A model generated the notes under the pieces. It saw only the letters and a list, made by a program, of their open reading frames with translations. It was not told the origin of the DNA and ran no database searches. This document shows, one piece after another, positions 18,975 through 28,370 of a DNA stretch of 29,649 bases. The stretch covers positions 1-29,649 of the IMG/VR virus record IMGVR_UViG_3300032296_000581, one strand, 5' to 3'. The stretch comes from a virus. Made by a program: the position numbers and the translations under genes. Positions within the stretch are counted from its first letter, which is position 1. The number at the start of each line of letters is the position of its first letter.

Positions 18975-19384
18975 CAGACACAGTAGAAGAATCTAAGCCT
19001 GTTGGCAGACCAAGCAAATACCTTCCAGAGTATTGCGAGAAGGTCATTGAACTTGGAAAACTAGGTAAATCAACAGAAGCTATTGGTTCAATGCTTGATG
19101 TCGGAACAGCAACACTTTACAGATGGCGTGATGAATTCCCTGAGTTTCGAGAAGCCTTAGAGGTTGCAAAGGATCATGAGCTACGTTGGTGGGAAGAAAT
19201 GGCTCAAGGCTATATGTTGGAGCATAAAGACGGTGAGAGATTGAACTCATCTATTTGGTCGAGATCGATGGCAGCCAGGTTTCCAAAGAAATACAGAGAA
19301 AGCACCAAAACAGAGATTACTGGTGCAGATGGTGCGCCATTGTTACAAGGTATTGAAGTCAAGTTTGTAAAGCCAGATGAGTGA
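18971..19384 (+). CDS. Terminase small subunit
   Basis: Predicted 137 residues. The N-terminal 'PVGRPSKYLPEYCEKVIEL' and HTH 'STEAIGSMLDVGTATLYRW' followed by 'EFREALEVAKDHE' match the phage small terminase family with DNA-binding N-domain. 'SIWSRSMAARFPKKY' is also typical. It should recognise the packaging site and regulate the large subunit. Direct ATGA coupling before it and an eight-base overlap with the large subunit fit a terminase operon. No pac site can be pinpointed. Confidence 0.85.
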   Translation: MTDTVEESKPVGRPSKYLPEYCEKVIELGKLGKSTEAIGSMLDVGTATLYRWRDEFPEFREALEVAKDHELRWWEEMAQGYMLEHKDGERLNSSIWSRSMAARFPKKYRESTKTEITGADGAPLLQGIEVKFVKPDE

Positions 19385-20657
19385 CCAATTAAGGGCAGCT
19401 ATTGCAAAGGCTGAGTTCCCGCACAAGCTGTCAGTATTGTTTGAGAAAAGCCGATACAAAGTATTGTATGGCGGCAGGGGTGGTGCAAAATCTTGGGGAA
19501 TAGCCAGAGCGTTGCTAATCTTGGGAGCTAAGTCAGAGCTACGCATATTGTGTGCGCGAGAGTTTCAAACATCCATCAAAGATTCTGTACACAAATTACT
19601 GTGTGACCAGATCGAAAGCCTAGGGTTGCTAGGTTTCTACGAGATTACCCAAACATCAATTCGCGGCAAGAACGGCACAGAGTTTGCATTTGTCGGCTTA
19701 AAGAATAATGTTGGCAACGTCAAATCTTACGAAGGCGTTGATATATGTTGGGTTGAGGAAGCGCAGACGACTAGCCGATTATCTTGGAACGTCTTAATTC
19801 CTACCATCCGTAAGGAAGGCAGTGAAATCTGGATTAGCTTTAATCCTGAACTAGAAACAGACGAAACATTCCAGCGGTTTGTGGTTAATCCACCAGAAGA
19901 TGCAAAGATCGTCAAAATCAATTGGTCAGATAACCCCTGGTTTCCAGAAACGCTACGCATGGAAAAAGATGCGCTGCGGATCAGAGATAACAATGCTTAC
20001 CTAAACGTTTGGGAAGGCTTATGCCGTAGAACGGTTGACGGGGCTATATTTGCCAAAGAAATGGAAATGGCAGACCTGGAAGAACGGATTACTCGAGTGC
20101 CTTACGATCCAATCAAACCAGTTCATGCTGTATTTGACTTAGGGTGGAGTGATAACACAGCCATCTGGTTTATCCAATTCGTTTCAATGGAAATACGGGT
20201 GATCCGATATATTGAGAACAGCCAACAAACTATCAGCTGGTATCTGGCTGAGATGCAGAAGTTTGGGTACGTTTACGACACACTATGGCTACCACATGAC
20301 GCACAGAATAAAACATTGGCTGCAAACGGTAGGAGTATTGAGGAAATCGTCAGAGCAGCAGGATACAAAGTCCAGATTGTTGACAAGGTTTCTGTGGTTG
20401 ATTCGATAAACGCAGCCAGGACAATATTCCCTAAATGTTACTTTGATAAGTTAAATTGCGATCAGGGGCTACAATGTTTGCGTCATTATCGGTATGATGT
20501 TGACCCAGAAACAAAGCAATTTAGCAAGAACCCTGTCCATGACATTTATTCTCATGGTGCAGACGCATGGCGTTACGTTGGTTTGATAGTGAACGAGCCA
20601 AGAAAGCCATTGCCAAAACGGGCAAATTACCAACTTCCAACCAATTGGATGAACTAA
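19377..20657 (+). CDS. Terminase large subunit
   Basis: Predicted 426 residues. Walker A is 'YGGRGGAKSW' (31-40) and Walker B with catalytic glutamates 'VDICWVEEAQ' (121-130); the coupling motif region is 'IWISFNPE' (151-158). The nuclease domain has 'AVFDLGWSDNTA' (D254) and the late 'HDIYSHGADAWRY' with its aspartates. This is the Terminase_3/PBSX-like branch used with P22-type heads. It is the ATP motor and nuclease that fills the procapsid, most likely by headful packaging. Length is usual. The gene stop is followed after one base by the portal start. Confidence 0.95.
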   Translation: MSDQLRAAIAKAEFPHKLSVLFEKSRYKVLYGGRGGAKSWGIARALLILGAKSELRILCAREFQTSIKDSVHKLLCDQIESLGLLGFYEITQTSIRGKNGTEFAFVGLKNNVGNVKSYEGVDICWVEEAQTTSRLSWNVLIPTIRKEGSEIWISFNPELETDETFQRFVVNPPEDAKIVKINWSDNPWFPETLRMEKDALRIRDNNAYLNVWEGLCRRTVDGAIFAKEMEMADLEERITRVPYDPIKPVHAVFDLGWSDNTAIWFIQFVSMEIRVIRYIENSQQTISWYLAEMQKFGYVYDTLWLPHDAQNKTLAANGRSIEEIVRAAGYKVQIVDKVSVVDSINAARTIFPKCYFDKLNCDQGLQCLRHYRYDVDPETKQFSKNPVHDIYSHGADAWRYVGLIVNEPRKPLPKRANYQLPTNWMN

Positions 20658-20658
20658 C

Positions 20659-22809
20659 ATGGCAGATGATTACGGCAGCGAATACGATGGCGAGTTTGAT
20701 CCACGCATCGGTGAAGCACAGAAATTCCTGCAATTAGCGGCTGACGCTGATTCCAACAATAGAGCAGAGGCTCAAGAGGATTTGAAATTTGCGGCTGGCG
20801 ATCAATGGCCTGTCGAGATTCAGAACAGTAGAACATTAGAAGCCCGTCCCTGTCTGACCATCAACAAGATTGATGCGTACATCAAACAGATTACAAATCA
20901 GCAACGCCAACAACGTCCTAGAATCAAAGTTCATGGAATGAATAATGAATCGGATGAAAAGGTTGCACAGATACTCCAGGGCATTTGCAGACACATTGAA
21001 GTAAATTCCAATGCAGATACAGCCTATGACGAAGCGTTTGATTACGCAGTTCGCATGGGATGGGGCTATTGGCGTGTAGTTACTGATTACATAAGCGAAG
21101 ATTCGTTCGATCAGGAAATATACATTGAGCCAATTCACAACCCGTTTACCGTTTACTTTGATCCGAATTCAATTCTGCCGGATGGCTCAGATGCAGAGAA
21201 ATGCCTAATTACTGAGGTTATTTCTAAGAACGTATTTAGAAGCCTATATCCAGACGCAGATGATGAAGTTAGCTTTACGCAACGTGCAACTGGTGACGTA
21301 TTAGCTGAATGGGTGATGAAAGAGGATATTCGGATTGCTGAATACTTTTACACCGAACGCAAGCCAGCAACGTTAATCATGCTGTCGGATGGCACAAAGC
21401 TATACAAAGACGAGCTAAAAGATGACGAATTGGAAATGATGGCTGCAAACGGCATCATTGTTGTTGACGAGCGTCCGTCTTACAAAAAAGTAATCAAATG
21501 GTGCAAGCTAACCGCTATGCAAGTTCTTGAAGAACGTGAATGGCCTGGTAAGTTCATCCCTGTTATTCCGGTTTACGGTCAAAGACTATTTGTTGAGAGT
21601 AAGCGCAAGAAATTTGGCTTGGTTCGCATGGCTAAAGACCCACAGCGTATGTACAACTTCTGGCAGACAAGCCTTACCGAATCAGTCGCATTAGCCCCTA
21701 AAGCTAAATGGCTGTTGGCTGAAGGCCAGGATGAAGGGCATGAAAACGAATGGACGCAAGCAAACATTAAGTCAACGCCTGTCTTGCGTTATAAGCAGAC
21801 GGATATTGAAGGCAGACCAGCACCAGTTCCATCCAGGCTGCAACCAGAGCCACCGCCAGCTGGAATTATGGCGGCATCTGCATCAATTAATGATGACTTG
21901 CAAGCTGTGTTAGGTGTGTTTGATCCTAACCAAATGCCGACAGGAAACATTAGCGGCAAGGCGTTAATGGGGCAACAGCAACAGATCGACTTAACGAATT
22001 ATCACTACTACGATAATTTGACACGTTCGATTAAGCACACCGGCAAGATTTTGCTTGATTTGATCCCGCACATTTACGATAGCCAGCGTGTAATGCGTAT
22101 TATTGGTGAAGATGCACAGCCAGAAATGGTGACGATCAATCAGCCAAGCCAGACAGAGGAAGGCGTTTATGAGATTCTGAATGACGTAACTGTTGGCCTT
22201 TATGACGTTGTGATGGATACAGGACCAGGTTATAACTCTAAGCGTTTGGAAGCTGTGAATTCAATGATGCCATTAATGCAAGGGAACGAACAATTGTTCC
22301 AGATGGCTGGCGATTTATTTATTCGCAACATGGATTTCCCTGGATCAGATGTTATTGCTGACCGTTTGGCTGCTATGAATCCGATGGCTCAGATTGATGA
22401 GAAATCAAATATTCCACCGATGGCTCAGATGAAGATGAAGCAGATGGAAGATCAGAACAAGCAATTGCAGGATCAATTAATTGCAATGCAGCTAGAGATC
22501 AACAATCGCGCACAAGTGGCTCAGATCAAGGAAGAAGGGGCTAATAAGCGTAAGCTAATGGATGTAACGTCAAGAGCGCACAATACCGAAACGATGGCTG
22601 AAGTGAAGGTTAATGACCAGAACACCAGGGCAATAACTAGCCAGAATAAGACAGAAATTGATGCCATTGTGGAATTAATGTTGCATCACATGGATACACA
22701 GAGATTAATTAATGAGATTGAAAAGCGTAATGCAGAGCAAATGCAATACGCCAATATTGCGGCACAAGATATTGACCACCAACAAAATCCATTTATGCAA
22801 GCGCAATAA
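20659..22809 (+). CDS. Portal protein, P22 gp1-like
   Basis: Predicted 716 residues (P22 portal is 725). 'FLQLAADADSNNRAEAQEDLKFAAGDQWP', 'RPCLTINKIDAYIKQITNQQRQQRP' and 'EGMVTINQ'-type elements of the P22-like portal family are visible, with 'GPGYNSKRLEAVNSMMPL' in the C-terminal half. The C-terminus is Gln/Met-rich and helical (MAQMKMKQMEDQNKQLQDQ), corresponding to the long barrel helix of the P22 portal. It forms the dodecameric gate for DNA. ATG 20659 is preceded by the terminase stop. Confidence 0.93.
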   Translation: MADDYGSEYDGEFDPRIGEAQKFLQLAADADSNNRAEAQEDLKFAAGDQWPVEIQNSRTLEARPCLTINKIDAYIKQITNQQRQQRPRIKVHGMNNESDEKVAQILQGICRHIEVNSNADTAYDEAFDYAVRMGWGYWRVVTDYISEDSFDQEIYIEPIHNPFTVYFDPNSILPDGSDAEKCLITEVISKNVFRSLYPDADDEVSFTQRATGDVLAEWVMKEDIRIAEYFYTERKPATLIMLSDGTKLYKDELKDDELEMMAANGIIVVDERPSYKKVIKWCKLTAMQVLEEREWPGKFIPVIPVYGQRLFVESKRKKFGLVRMAKDPQRMYNFWQTSLTESVALAPKAKWLLAEGQDEGHENEWTQANIKSTPVLRYKQTDIEGRPAPVPSRLQPEPPPAGIMAASASINDDLQAVLGVFDPNQMPTGNISGKALMGQQQQIDLTNYHYYDNLTRSIKHTGKILLDLIPHIYDSQRVMRIIGEDAQPEMVTINQPSQTEEGVYEILNDVTVGLYDVVMDTGPGYNSKRLEAVNSMMPLMQGNEQLFQMAGDLFIRNMDFPGSDVIADRLAAMNPMAQIDEKSNIPPMAQMKMKQMEDQNKQLQDQLIAMQLEINNRAQVAQIKEEGANKRKLMDVTSRAHNTETMAEVKVNDQNTRAITSQNKTEIDAIVELMLHHMDTQRLINEIEKRNAEQMQYANIAAQDIDHQQNPFMQAQ

Positions 22810-22837
22810 TTGACAAATTCGTAAATAGTATTAAGAT
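22810..22837 (+). promoter_or_regulatory. Promoter ahead of the scaffold-coat operon
   Basis: The -35 TTGACA (22810-22815), 16-base spacer and -10 TAAGAT (22832-22837; 4 of 6 consensus bases) begin right after the portal stop. The following 51 bases lead to GAGGAAAC before ATG 22889. Spacing and -10 differ from the early promoters, suggesting a separate class for high-level virion protein expression. Confidence 0.55.
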
Positions 22838-22888
22838 AGTGAAAACCGTACCAATGCGGCAACATTGGGTATATCCTTGAGGAAACTC

Positions 22889-23791
22889 ATGTCAACTGTA
22901 ATAACGAACGAAAATGCAGCCGATTTTTATGCTCAAAAACTAGGTTTAGCTGTTGAAGAATCCGCAGTCGAGGCTGTAGCTGAAGAAGCTGAAACAGAGC
23001 CGACACAGGAAGAAACATCGCAGAGTGAACCCGAGCAAGCAGAAGGAGAGGCGAAAGCAGTAGAGGATGGGAAAACCAAGCCAAAACTTGCGAAACGGTT
23101 TTCTGAAGTAACTAGCCAGCGGGATCAAGCGCGAGAAGAAGCGCGAAAAGAGCGTGAAGCTAGAGAATCTTTAGAAGCCAGGCTGAAAGAGTATGAAGCA
23201 AAGGCAAATCCACAACCAACATCTACGGATGAGTTTGTAGAGCCGCAACCTAGTCAGTTTGACGATGCGTTTGAATATGCAAAGGCATTAGCTGAATATA
23301 GTGCGGAAAATGCCTTGCGGATGCGTGACAAGCAAGATGCTGAACGCAGAGCCAATGAGGAACGCAACAAGACTTTACAGACTTGGGCGCAACGAATTGA
23401 GAAAGCTAAAGCAGAATTGCCGGATTACGAAGATATGATTGCTTCATCCGAAATTGGCGTTAGTGACGCTGTTAGGGATGCAATTATTGAGAGTGAAGTA
23501 GGCCCTAAAATCCTATATCACTTGGCTGAGAATCCAGATTTGGCTAAATCATTAGCCGATATGTCACAAGCTAAAGCCTTACGCGAAATAGGTAAATTGG
23601 AAGGTAGATTCGAAGATGCTATTCGAAAGCCTGGAACATCGACTGTTGCTACGAAATCAAATGCACCGACACCGATTTCGCCTATTAGAGCAACTTCAAT
23701 GTCAACGGAAGTCAAGATAGATTCCAATGGCGAATATCATGGCAGCTATGCTGCTTGGAAGGCTGCTAGAAAAGCGGGAAAGATTCGGTAA
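22889..23791 (+). CDS. Scaffolding protein
   Basis: Predicted 300 residues starting MSTVITNENAADF at ATG 22889 (GAGGAAAC upstream; an in-frame ATG-like start at 22865 lacks a site). An acidic N-terminal region rich in E/A (EEAETEPTQEETSQSEPEQAE) is followed by a charged coiled coil (RDQAREEARKEREARESLEAR). The C-terminal end is basic (GSYAAWKAARKAGKIR). This matches P22 gp8-type scaffolds, in which a basic helix-loop-helix binds coat. Position between portal and coat is the standard place. It exits the head during maturation and is probably reused. Confidence 0.88.
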   Translation: MSTVITNENAADFYAQKLGLAVEESAVEAVAEEAETEPTQEETSQSEPEQAEGEAKAVEDGKTKPKLAKRFSEVTSQRDQAREEARKEREARESLEARLKEYEAKANPQPTSTDEFVEPQPSQFDDAFEYAKALAEYSAENALRMRDKQDAERRANEERNKTLQTWAQRIEKAKAELPDYEDMIASSEIGVSDAVRDAIIESEVGPKILYHLAENPDLAKSLADMSQAKALREIGKLEGRFEDAIRKPGTSTVATKSNAPTPISPIRATSMSTEVKIDSNGEYHGSYAAWKAARKAGKIR

Positions 23792-23827
23792 AAAACTTTT
23801 TCTTACCTACTTTTTGAGGATATTAAA

Positions 23828-25069
23828 ATGGCAAATAACTTGCTAACTATTAGCAAGATCACCAACGAGGCGTTGATGGTCTTGGAGAATGAACTGACTT
23901 TTACGTCAGAAGTAGATCGTAACTATGATGACCAATTCGCTGTTGTTGGCGCAAAAATTGGTAACACAGTAAATGTAAGACGTCCTGGACGCTTCATAGG
24001 GACTACAGGTCCGGCTCTTAACGTTGAAGATTTCAACGAAACTAGCGTACCAGTTACCCTGGCTACTCAGTTCCACGTTGACACACAATTCACAACACAA
24101 GACTTGGCATTATCTTTAGATATGTTCAGCGATCGCGTGTTGAAGCCAGCTGTTGCTGCTATCGCCAACAAGATTGACTTTGACGGTATGACAATGGCTA
24201 AGAACAGCACAGCTAACATCGTTGGCACAGCTGGTTCACCACCATCTGATTTGATTACTTACCTGACAGCTGGCGCATACCTTGATTCTGAAGGCGCACC
24301 ACGTGACGGTCGTAGATCATGTATCGTTGAGCCATTTACCGGTGCAACCATCGTTAACAGCTTAAAAGGTTTGTTCGTACCACAGGAAGCAATTGGTGAG
24401 CAATATCGTAAGGGCTTGATGGGGCGTGATTCAGCTGGTATGAACTGGAAGATGGATCAGAACGTTGTAGCACAAACGTTTGGTTCTTATACCGGTGTTA
24501 CCCTGGCTACAAACACAGCAACCTTTACCGGTTCGTTGACTTCTGGCTGGGCGCAAACATCAACCATCACCATCACACCTACAGGTGGTACTGCTAACCT
24601 GAAGCAAGGTGACGTAATTACTATCGCTAACGTTTTTGCGGTTAACCCACAGAATCGTCAGGCTTATGGCTCAAACAAACTGCGTAACTTTGTAGTTACT
24701 CAGGCTGTTTCTGGCTCAAGCGCAATGTCTGTAACTGTTTCCCCAGCTATCATTACCGCTGGTCAGTTCCAAAACGTTACTGTTGCTGCAACTAGCTCAA
24801 CCGCTGTTGTGACACCATTTAACAATACAGGCGTTGTATCACCACAAAACATCGTAATGCACAAAAATGCGTTTACTGTTGCAATGGCTGACTTAGAATT
24901 GCCTGAAGGCGTACATTTTGCCGGTCGTGCTTCTGATAAAGATATTGGTCTGTCAATGCGTGTAGTTCGTCAATACACCATTAACAACGATTCGATCCCT
25001 ACTCGTATAGACGTTTTATACGGATGGGCCCCGCTTTATCCAGAACTCGCTTGCCGCGTTGCAGCTTAA
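23828..25069 (+). CDS. Major coat protein, P22 gp5-like
   Basis: Predicted 413 residues (P22 gp5 is 430). 'NLLTISKITNEALMVLENELTF', 'AVVGAKIGNTVNVRRPGRF' and 'TQDLALSLDMFSDRVLKPA' are P22 coat features, and the centre (approximately residues 215-330) holds a beta-rich insertion (TATFTGSLTSGWAQ, TITITPTGGTAN). It forms the icosahedral shell with scaffold. 'GAGGATATTAAA' before the ATG is the ribosome site. Folding in P22 depends on GroEL/GroES, fitting the GroES-like gene at 16991. Confidence 0.95.
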   Translation: MANNLLTISKITNEALMVLENELTFTSEVDRNYDDQFAVVGAKIGNTVNVRRPGRFIGTTGPALNVEDFNETSVPVTLATQFHVDTQFTTQDLALSLDMFSDRVLKPAVAAIANKIDFDGMTMAKNSTANIVGTAGSPPSDLITYLTAGAYLDSEGAPRDGRRSCIVEPFTGATIVNSLKGLFVPQEAIGEQYRKGLMGRDSAGMNWKMDQNVVAQTFGSYTGVTLATNTATFTGSLTSGWAQTSTITITPTGGTANLKQGDVITIANVFAVNPQNRQAYGSNKLRNFVVTQAVSGSSAMSVTVSPAIITAGQFQNVTVAATSSTAVVTPFNNTGVVSPQNIVMHKNAFTVAMADLELPEGVHFAGRASDKDIGLSMRVVRQYTINNDSIPTRIDVLYGWAPLYPELACRVAA

Positions 25070-25087
25070 TAGGAAAGGACTAGAAAA

Positions 25088-25510
25088 ATGGCAAATCCAG
25101 GCCCAGCAAGTACCAGTACCATCCATCCATCAAACGTAGCAAGCAACCAGGCTATTCGTCTGTTAGCTTCCTTCCAAGGTGTTAACGTTAACCAGACCGG
25201 TGACACAGTATTGCCAATTAACAATACTACTAACTATTCTGTTTCTAACGTTATTTTTACTAACGCATCAACTAGCTTGACCACAGCATTAGCCGGTGTA
25301 TTTACTGCACCTGGTGCTGGTGGTACTGGCATTGTTGCAAATGCAGCATTATCTGCATTGACCGGTTCAACCGTAGTTTCGCAGCGTACTGTTGCATCTA
25401 CTGCTGTTCAAACTGGTCAAAACCTATATGTAAACGTTGGCACAGCACAAGGTGCTGCTGCAACTATGGACGTTTTCGTTTATGGTTATGACTTATCATT
25501 CTTGTCATAA
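25088..25510 (+). CDS. Head decoration-like or accessory capsid protein
   Basis: Predicted 140 residues of small, beta-rich Ala/Thr/Val/Gly composition (NNTTNYSVSNVIFTNAST, GVFTAPGAGGTGIV, QNLYVNVGTAQGA). Directly after the coat gene, with AGGAAAGGACTAG upstream. I do not recognise a named family; composition and location suggest a capsid decoration or structural protein. Followed by a strong terminator at 25533, so it ends the coat transcript. Confidence 0.6.
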   Translation: MANPGPASTSTIHPSNVASNQAIRLLASFQGVNVNQTGDTVLPINNTTNYSVSNVIFTNASTSLTTALAGVFTAPGAGGTGIVANAALSALTGSTVVSQRTVASTAVQTGQNLYVNVGTAQGAAATMDVFVYGYDLSFLS

Positions 25511-25532
25511 GCAAGTTTGCAATTAAGGAAAG

Positions 25533-25559
25533 AGCCGCCACTAAAAATGGTGGCTTTTT
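25533..25559 (+). terminator. Rho-independent terminator after the coat operon
   Basis: Stem AGCCGCCA (25533-25540) with TGGTGGCT (25548-25555), eight pairs including one G-T, loop CTAAAAA, then a T run to 25559. This isolates the coat and decoration genes from the fibre and gp4 genes. A TATAAT box at 25573-25578 without a good -35 may restart transcription for the fibre operon. Confidence 0.75.
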
Positions 25560-25602
25560 CTCTTTGTGCGTCTATAATTTGGGTAATTTTTAAGAGGAAA
25601 TT

Positions 25603-25860
25603 ATGTCCAATTACACCTATACCGAAGCAACCGGTAACATCAAAAGCCAGCCTGGTAAGTTAAAAGGCATTTTTGTTAGTACAGCTGGTGGAACAATTAC
25701 CGTTTACGACAGCCAAACAACTGGCACAGGAACGACTGTTTTAGGCGTATTTACGCCAACAGGCGCAACTAACTACAACTTTTATGACGGGATAAACGTA
25801 GCAGACGGCATATATGTCGTGATAAGTGGAACTGTAAAAGCAACCATTTACTACGAGTAA
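25603..25860 (+). CDS. Small beta-rich virion protein, 85 residues
   Basis: Predicted 85 residues with AAGAGGAAATT before ATG 25603. The sequence alternates hydrophobic and polar residues (GKLKGIFVSTAGGTITVYDS, GIYVVISGTVKATIYYE) and is likely all beta. Proteins of this size and look are often small head-tail or fibre-base components in podoviruses, but I cannot place it in a named family. Two bases separate it from the fibre gene, consistent with a fibre accessory. Confidence 0.55.
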   Translation: MSNYTYTEATGNIKSQPGKLKGIFVSTAGGTITVYDSQTTGTGTTVLGVFTPTGATNYNFYDGINVADGIYVVISGTVKATIYYE

Positions 25861-25862
25861 CT

Positions 25863-28370
25863 ATGTCTAACGATACGGCTGTCACACAGACAACCAACAT
25901 AGTACCGGTACAGGGCATTTTTATGCCCGAACCAACGTTTGCGCTGATTACTTTAATTGGCCCAGCGGGTACACCGTTTTACGCCACAATAAACCCGCTT
26001 CAATCTGGTCTGACAATTACGAACAGCACGATTGATAGCACGATTATTGGTGGCAGCGTTCCATCGTCTGCAACGTTTACCAATATTGCGACAACCACAG
26101 GCACGATTTCAACACCGCCAGCCGGTTCAGACAATATTGCAAACAAGGCTTATGTTGATGCAGTAGCGCAAGGGTTGTCATTTAAGCAGCCAGCTGTTGT
26201 CACAACTACAGGAAACATCACGTTATCTGGTTTGCAGACAATTGATAGCGTTGCATTAGTAGCTGGTAATCGTGTTTTGGTTAGAAACCAAACAAACCAG
26301 GCTGATAACGGTATTTATGTCGCTGCATCTGGAGCATGGGCAAGGGCAGCCGATGCCAATACTTATGATGAGTATTTAGGCGCATATTTATTTATATTGG
26401 AAGGTACGATTTGGGGTGGATCAGCCTGGGTTTGTACAAACTTGCGGGGCGGTACTCTTGGCGTAACTGCAATAACGTTTGTTCAATTTAGTAATAACGC
26501 AACTTATACAGCTGGAACTGGTCTGCAATTAATTGGTTTCCAATTTAGCATGGTCAACACCGGTGTTACTGCGGCAGCGTATGGTTCGGCAAGTTCAGTT
26601 CCTACTTACACAGTAAATGCACAAGGTCAATTGACATTAGCGGCAGATGTGTCGATAGCGATTGCTGCTAGTCAGATTACAAGCGGCACAATTGCAAGCA
26701 GTTTAATTTCTGGCAATTATTCTGGCATTACTGGCGTAGGAACGTTATTAGATTTAACGGTAACGAATACAATTAATGGTTCGATTAATGGAAATGCTGC
26801 AACTGCAACGACTGCGGTTAGTTCAGCAACATCAACCAATTTATCAGGGGGATCAACAGGTGCGATTCCTTATCAGACTGCTGCTGGGGCAACGACTTTC
26901 CTTGCGTCTGGAACAGGCGTTTTGGTTGGCGGTTCTGCACCAAGCTATACGACTTCACCGGCTCTTGTTGGAACGAACTTCACCGGTACGGCATCTGGCC
27001 TTTCGATTGGCGGTAATGCCGCGACTGCAACAACTGCAACGAACATCGCAGGTGGAACTGTCAATGCTTTTCCGTATCAAAATGCAGCGGGTTCAACAGT
27101 ATTCCTAGCTGCGGGTACTGCCGGATATATTCTTCAGACAAACAGCACAAGTTCACCACCAGCCTGGATTGCTCCATCTGGTTTAACCGTTGGCTTTGCA
27201 ACCAACATTTCTGGTGGCGTAGCGGGTGCAGTTCCTTATCAAAGTGCAGTAGGTACGACAGGATTTAGTGCGGCAGGAACATCTAGCCAGGTATTGCTCT
27301 CAGGCGGCACAGGAAGCCCCACATGGGCAAATCAGAATACGTTGAGCGTTGGGTATTCGGATAATTTAAATGGCGGTGCAGCTGGTTCTCTGCCTTACCA
27401 GACGGGTAGCAATACAACAGGCTTTATAGCAACGTCAACAAACGGTTATGTATTGACTTTGACTGCCGGATTACCAGGCTGGGCTGCTTTACCTGCTACT
27501 GGTGTGACGATTGTTGATGATACAACTACTAACGCAGTTCGTTATCTAACGTTTACTAGTGCAACATCTGGCAACATAACGACAGAGAATGTCAGTTCAA
27601 CCAGGCTACAATTTAACCCGTCCACAGGCGCATTAACGTCAACAAGTTTGACACCGACTAATGCTTTGGGTGCAACTTATGGCGGTACAGGATTAAGCAG
27701 CTACACAACAGGCGATTTAATTTATTCGTCAGCAACAAATACGTTGTCAAATTTAGCAGCCGGAACTAATGGTTATGTTTTGACAATGGTTGCAGGTTTA
27801 CCGGCATGGGCTGCAAACACAGGCGGTGTTACATCGTTTCAAACGTCATTAAATGGATTAACGCCAAGCACAAGTACAACGGGTGCAATTACTTTAGCGG
27901 GAACTTTAGGTGCAATAAGTGGCGGCACAGGTCAAAGCACTTATACAACCGGTGACATTCTTTACGCATCGGCAACTAATACGTTGTCTAAACTTGCGGC
28001 TGGAACAAATGGTTATGTATTAACTTTAGCCGCTGGCGTACCATCCTGGGCATCATTACCGGCAACTGGCGTATCAATTACAGATGACACAACGACTAAT
28101 TCCTCGCTTTATCCATTATTTACAACGGCAACTTCTGGATCGGTAACAACGCAATATGTAAGCAGTACAAAGTACACTTACAACCCATCGTTGGGAACGT
28201 TAAGTGCGCCACAGGTTAATGCTTCTAACGGAATTCATGTAAATAGTAAAACGGTAGCAACAAGCTATTCAATTCCATCTGGATCGTCAGCTATGAGTGC
28301 TGGCCCTATTACAGTCGCATCTGGTCAATCTGTTACCGTTCCAAGTGGATCAAGATGGGTGGTGTTATGA
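25863..28370 (+). CDS. Large repeat-rich tail fibre protein
   Basis: Predicted 835 residues. The N-terminal part (residues ~1-210) contains 'SSATFTNIATTTGTI', 'NKAYVDAVAQGLSFKQP' and 'NGIYVAASGAWARA', a segment shared by phage fibres. From ~320 onward Thr/Gly-rich repeats alternate, including four 'PYQ.A.G.T.F' units (GAIPYQTAAGATTFLA, then NAFPYQ, GAVPYQ, GSLPYQ). Two longer units contain 'GGTG.S.YTTGD..Y.SATNTLS.LAAGTNGYVLT'. The end 'SGQSVTVPSGSRWVVL' is a common fibre C-terminus. It lies between coat and gp4, not next to the tail gene at 5893. It may be the receptor-binding fibre, with repeat number variable between strains. Confidence 0.8.
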   Translation: MSNDTAVTQTTNIVPVQGIFMPEPTFALITLIGPAGTPFYATINPLQSGLTITNSTIDSTIIGGSVPSSATFTNIATTTGTISTPPAGSDNIANKAYVDAVAQGLSFKQPAVVTTTGNITLSGLQTIDSVALVAGNRVLVRNQTNQADNGIYVAASGAWARAADANTYDEYLGAYLFILEGTIWGGSAWVCTNLRGGTLGVTAITFVQFSNNATYTAGTGLQLIGFQFSMVNTGVTAAAYGSASSVPTYTVNAQGQLTLAADVSIAIAASQITSGTIASSLISGNYSGITGVGTLLDLTVTNTINGSINGNAATATTAVSSATSTNLSGGSTGAIPYQTAAGATTFLASGTGVLVGGSAPSYTTSPALVGTNFTGTASGLSIGGNAATATTATNIAGGTVNAFPYQNAAGSTVFLAAGTAGYILQTNSTSSPPAWIAPSGLTVGFATNISGGVAGAVPYQSAVGTTGFSAAGTSSQVLLSGGTGSPTWANQNTLSVGYSDNLNGGAAGSLPYQTGSNTTGFIATSTNGYVLTLTAGLPGWAALPATGVTIVDDTTTNAVRYLTFTSATSGNITTENVSSTRLQFNPSTGALTSTSLTPTNALGATYGGTGLSSYTTGDLIYSSATNTLSNLAAGTNGYVLTMVAGLPAWAANTGGVTSFQTSLNGLTPSTSTTGAITLAGTLGAISGGTGQSTYTTGDILYASATNTLSKLAAGTNGYVLTLAAGVPSWASLPATGVSITDDTTTNSSLYPLFTTATSGSVTTQYVSSTKYTYNPSLGTLSAPQVNASNGIHVNSKTVATSYSIPSGSSAMSAGPITVASGQSVTVPSGSRWVVL

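Noticed and set aside
25573-25578. Consensus TATAAT as a full promoter for the fibre operon
   Set aside because: No acceptable -35 at 16-18 bases; it may be active only with an activator, so it is mentioned with the terminator rather than called.
26776-27108. 110-residue frame inside the fibre gene
   Set aside because: Generated by the fibre's repetitive coding sequence in another frame; Leu/Arg/Gln-rich without a start site.
25863-28370. Diversity-generating retroelement target in the fibre
   Set aside because: No reverse transcriptase, template repeat or typical variable end seen in the window.
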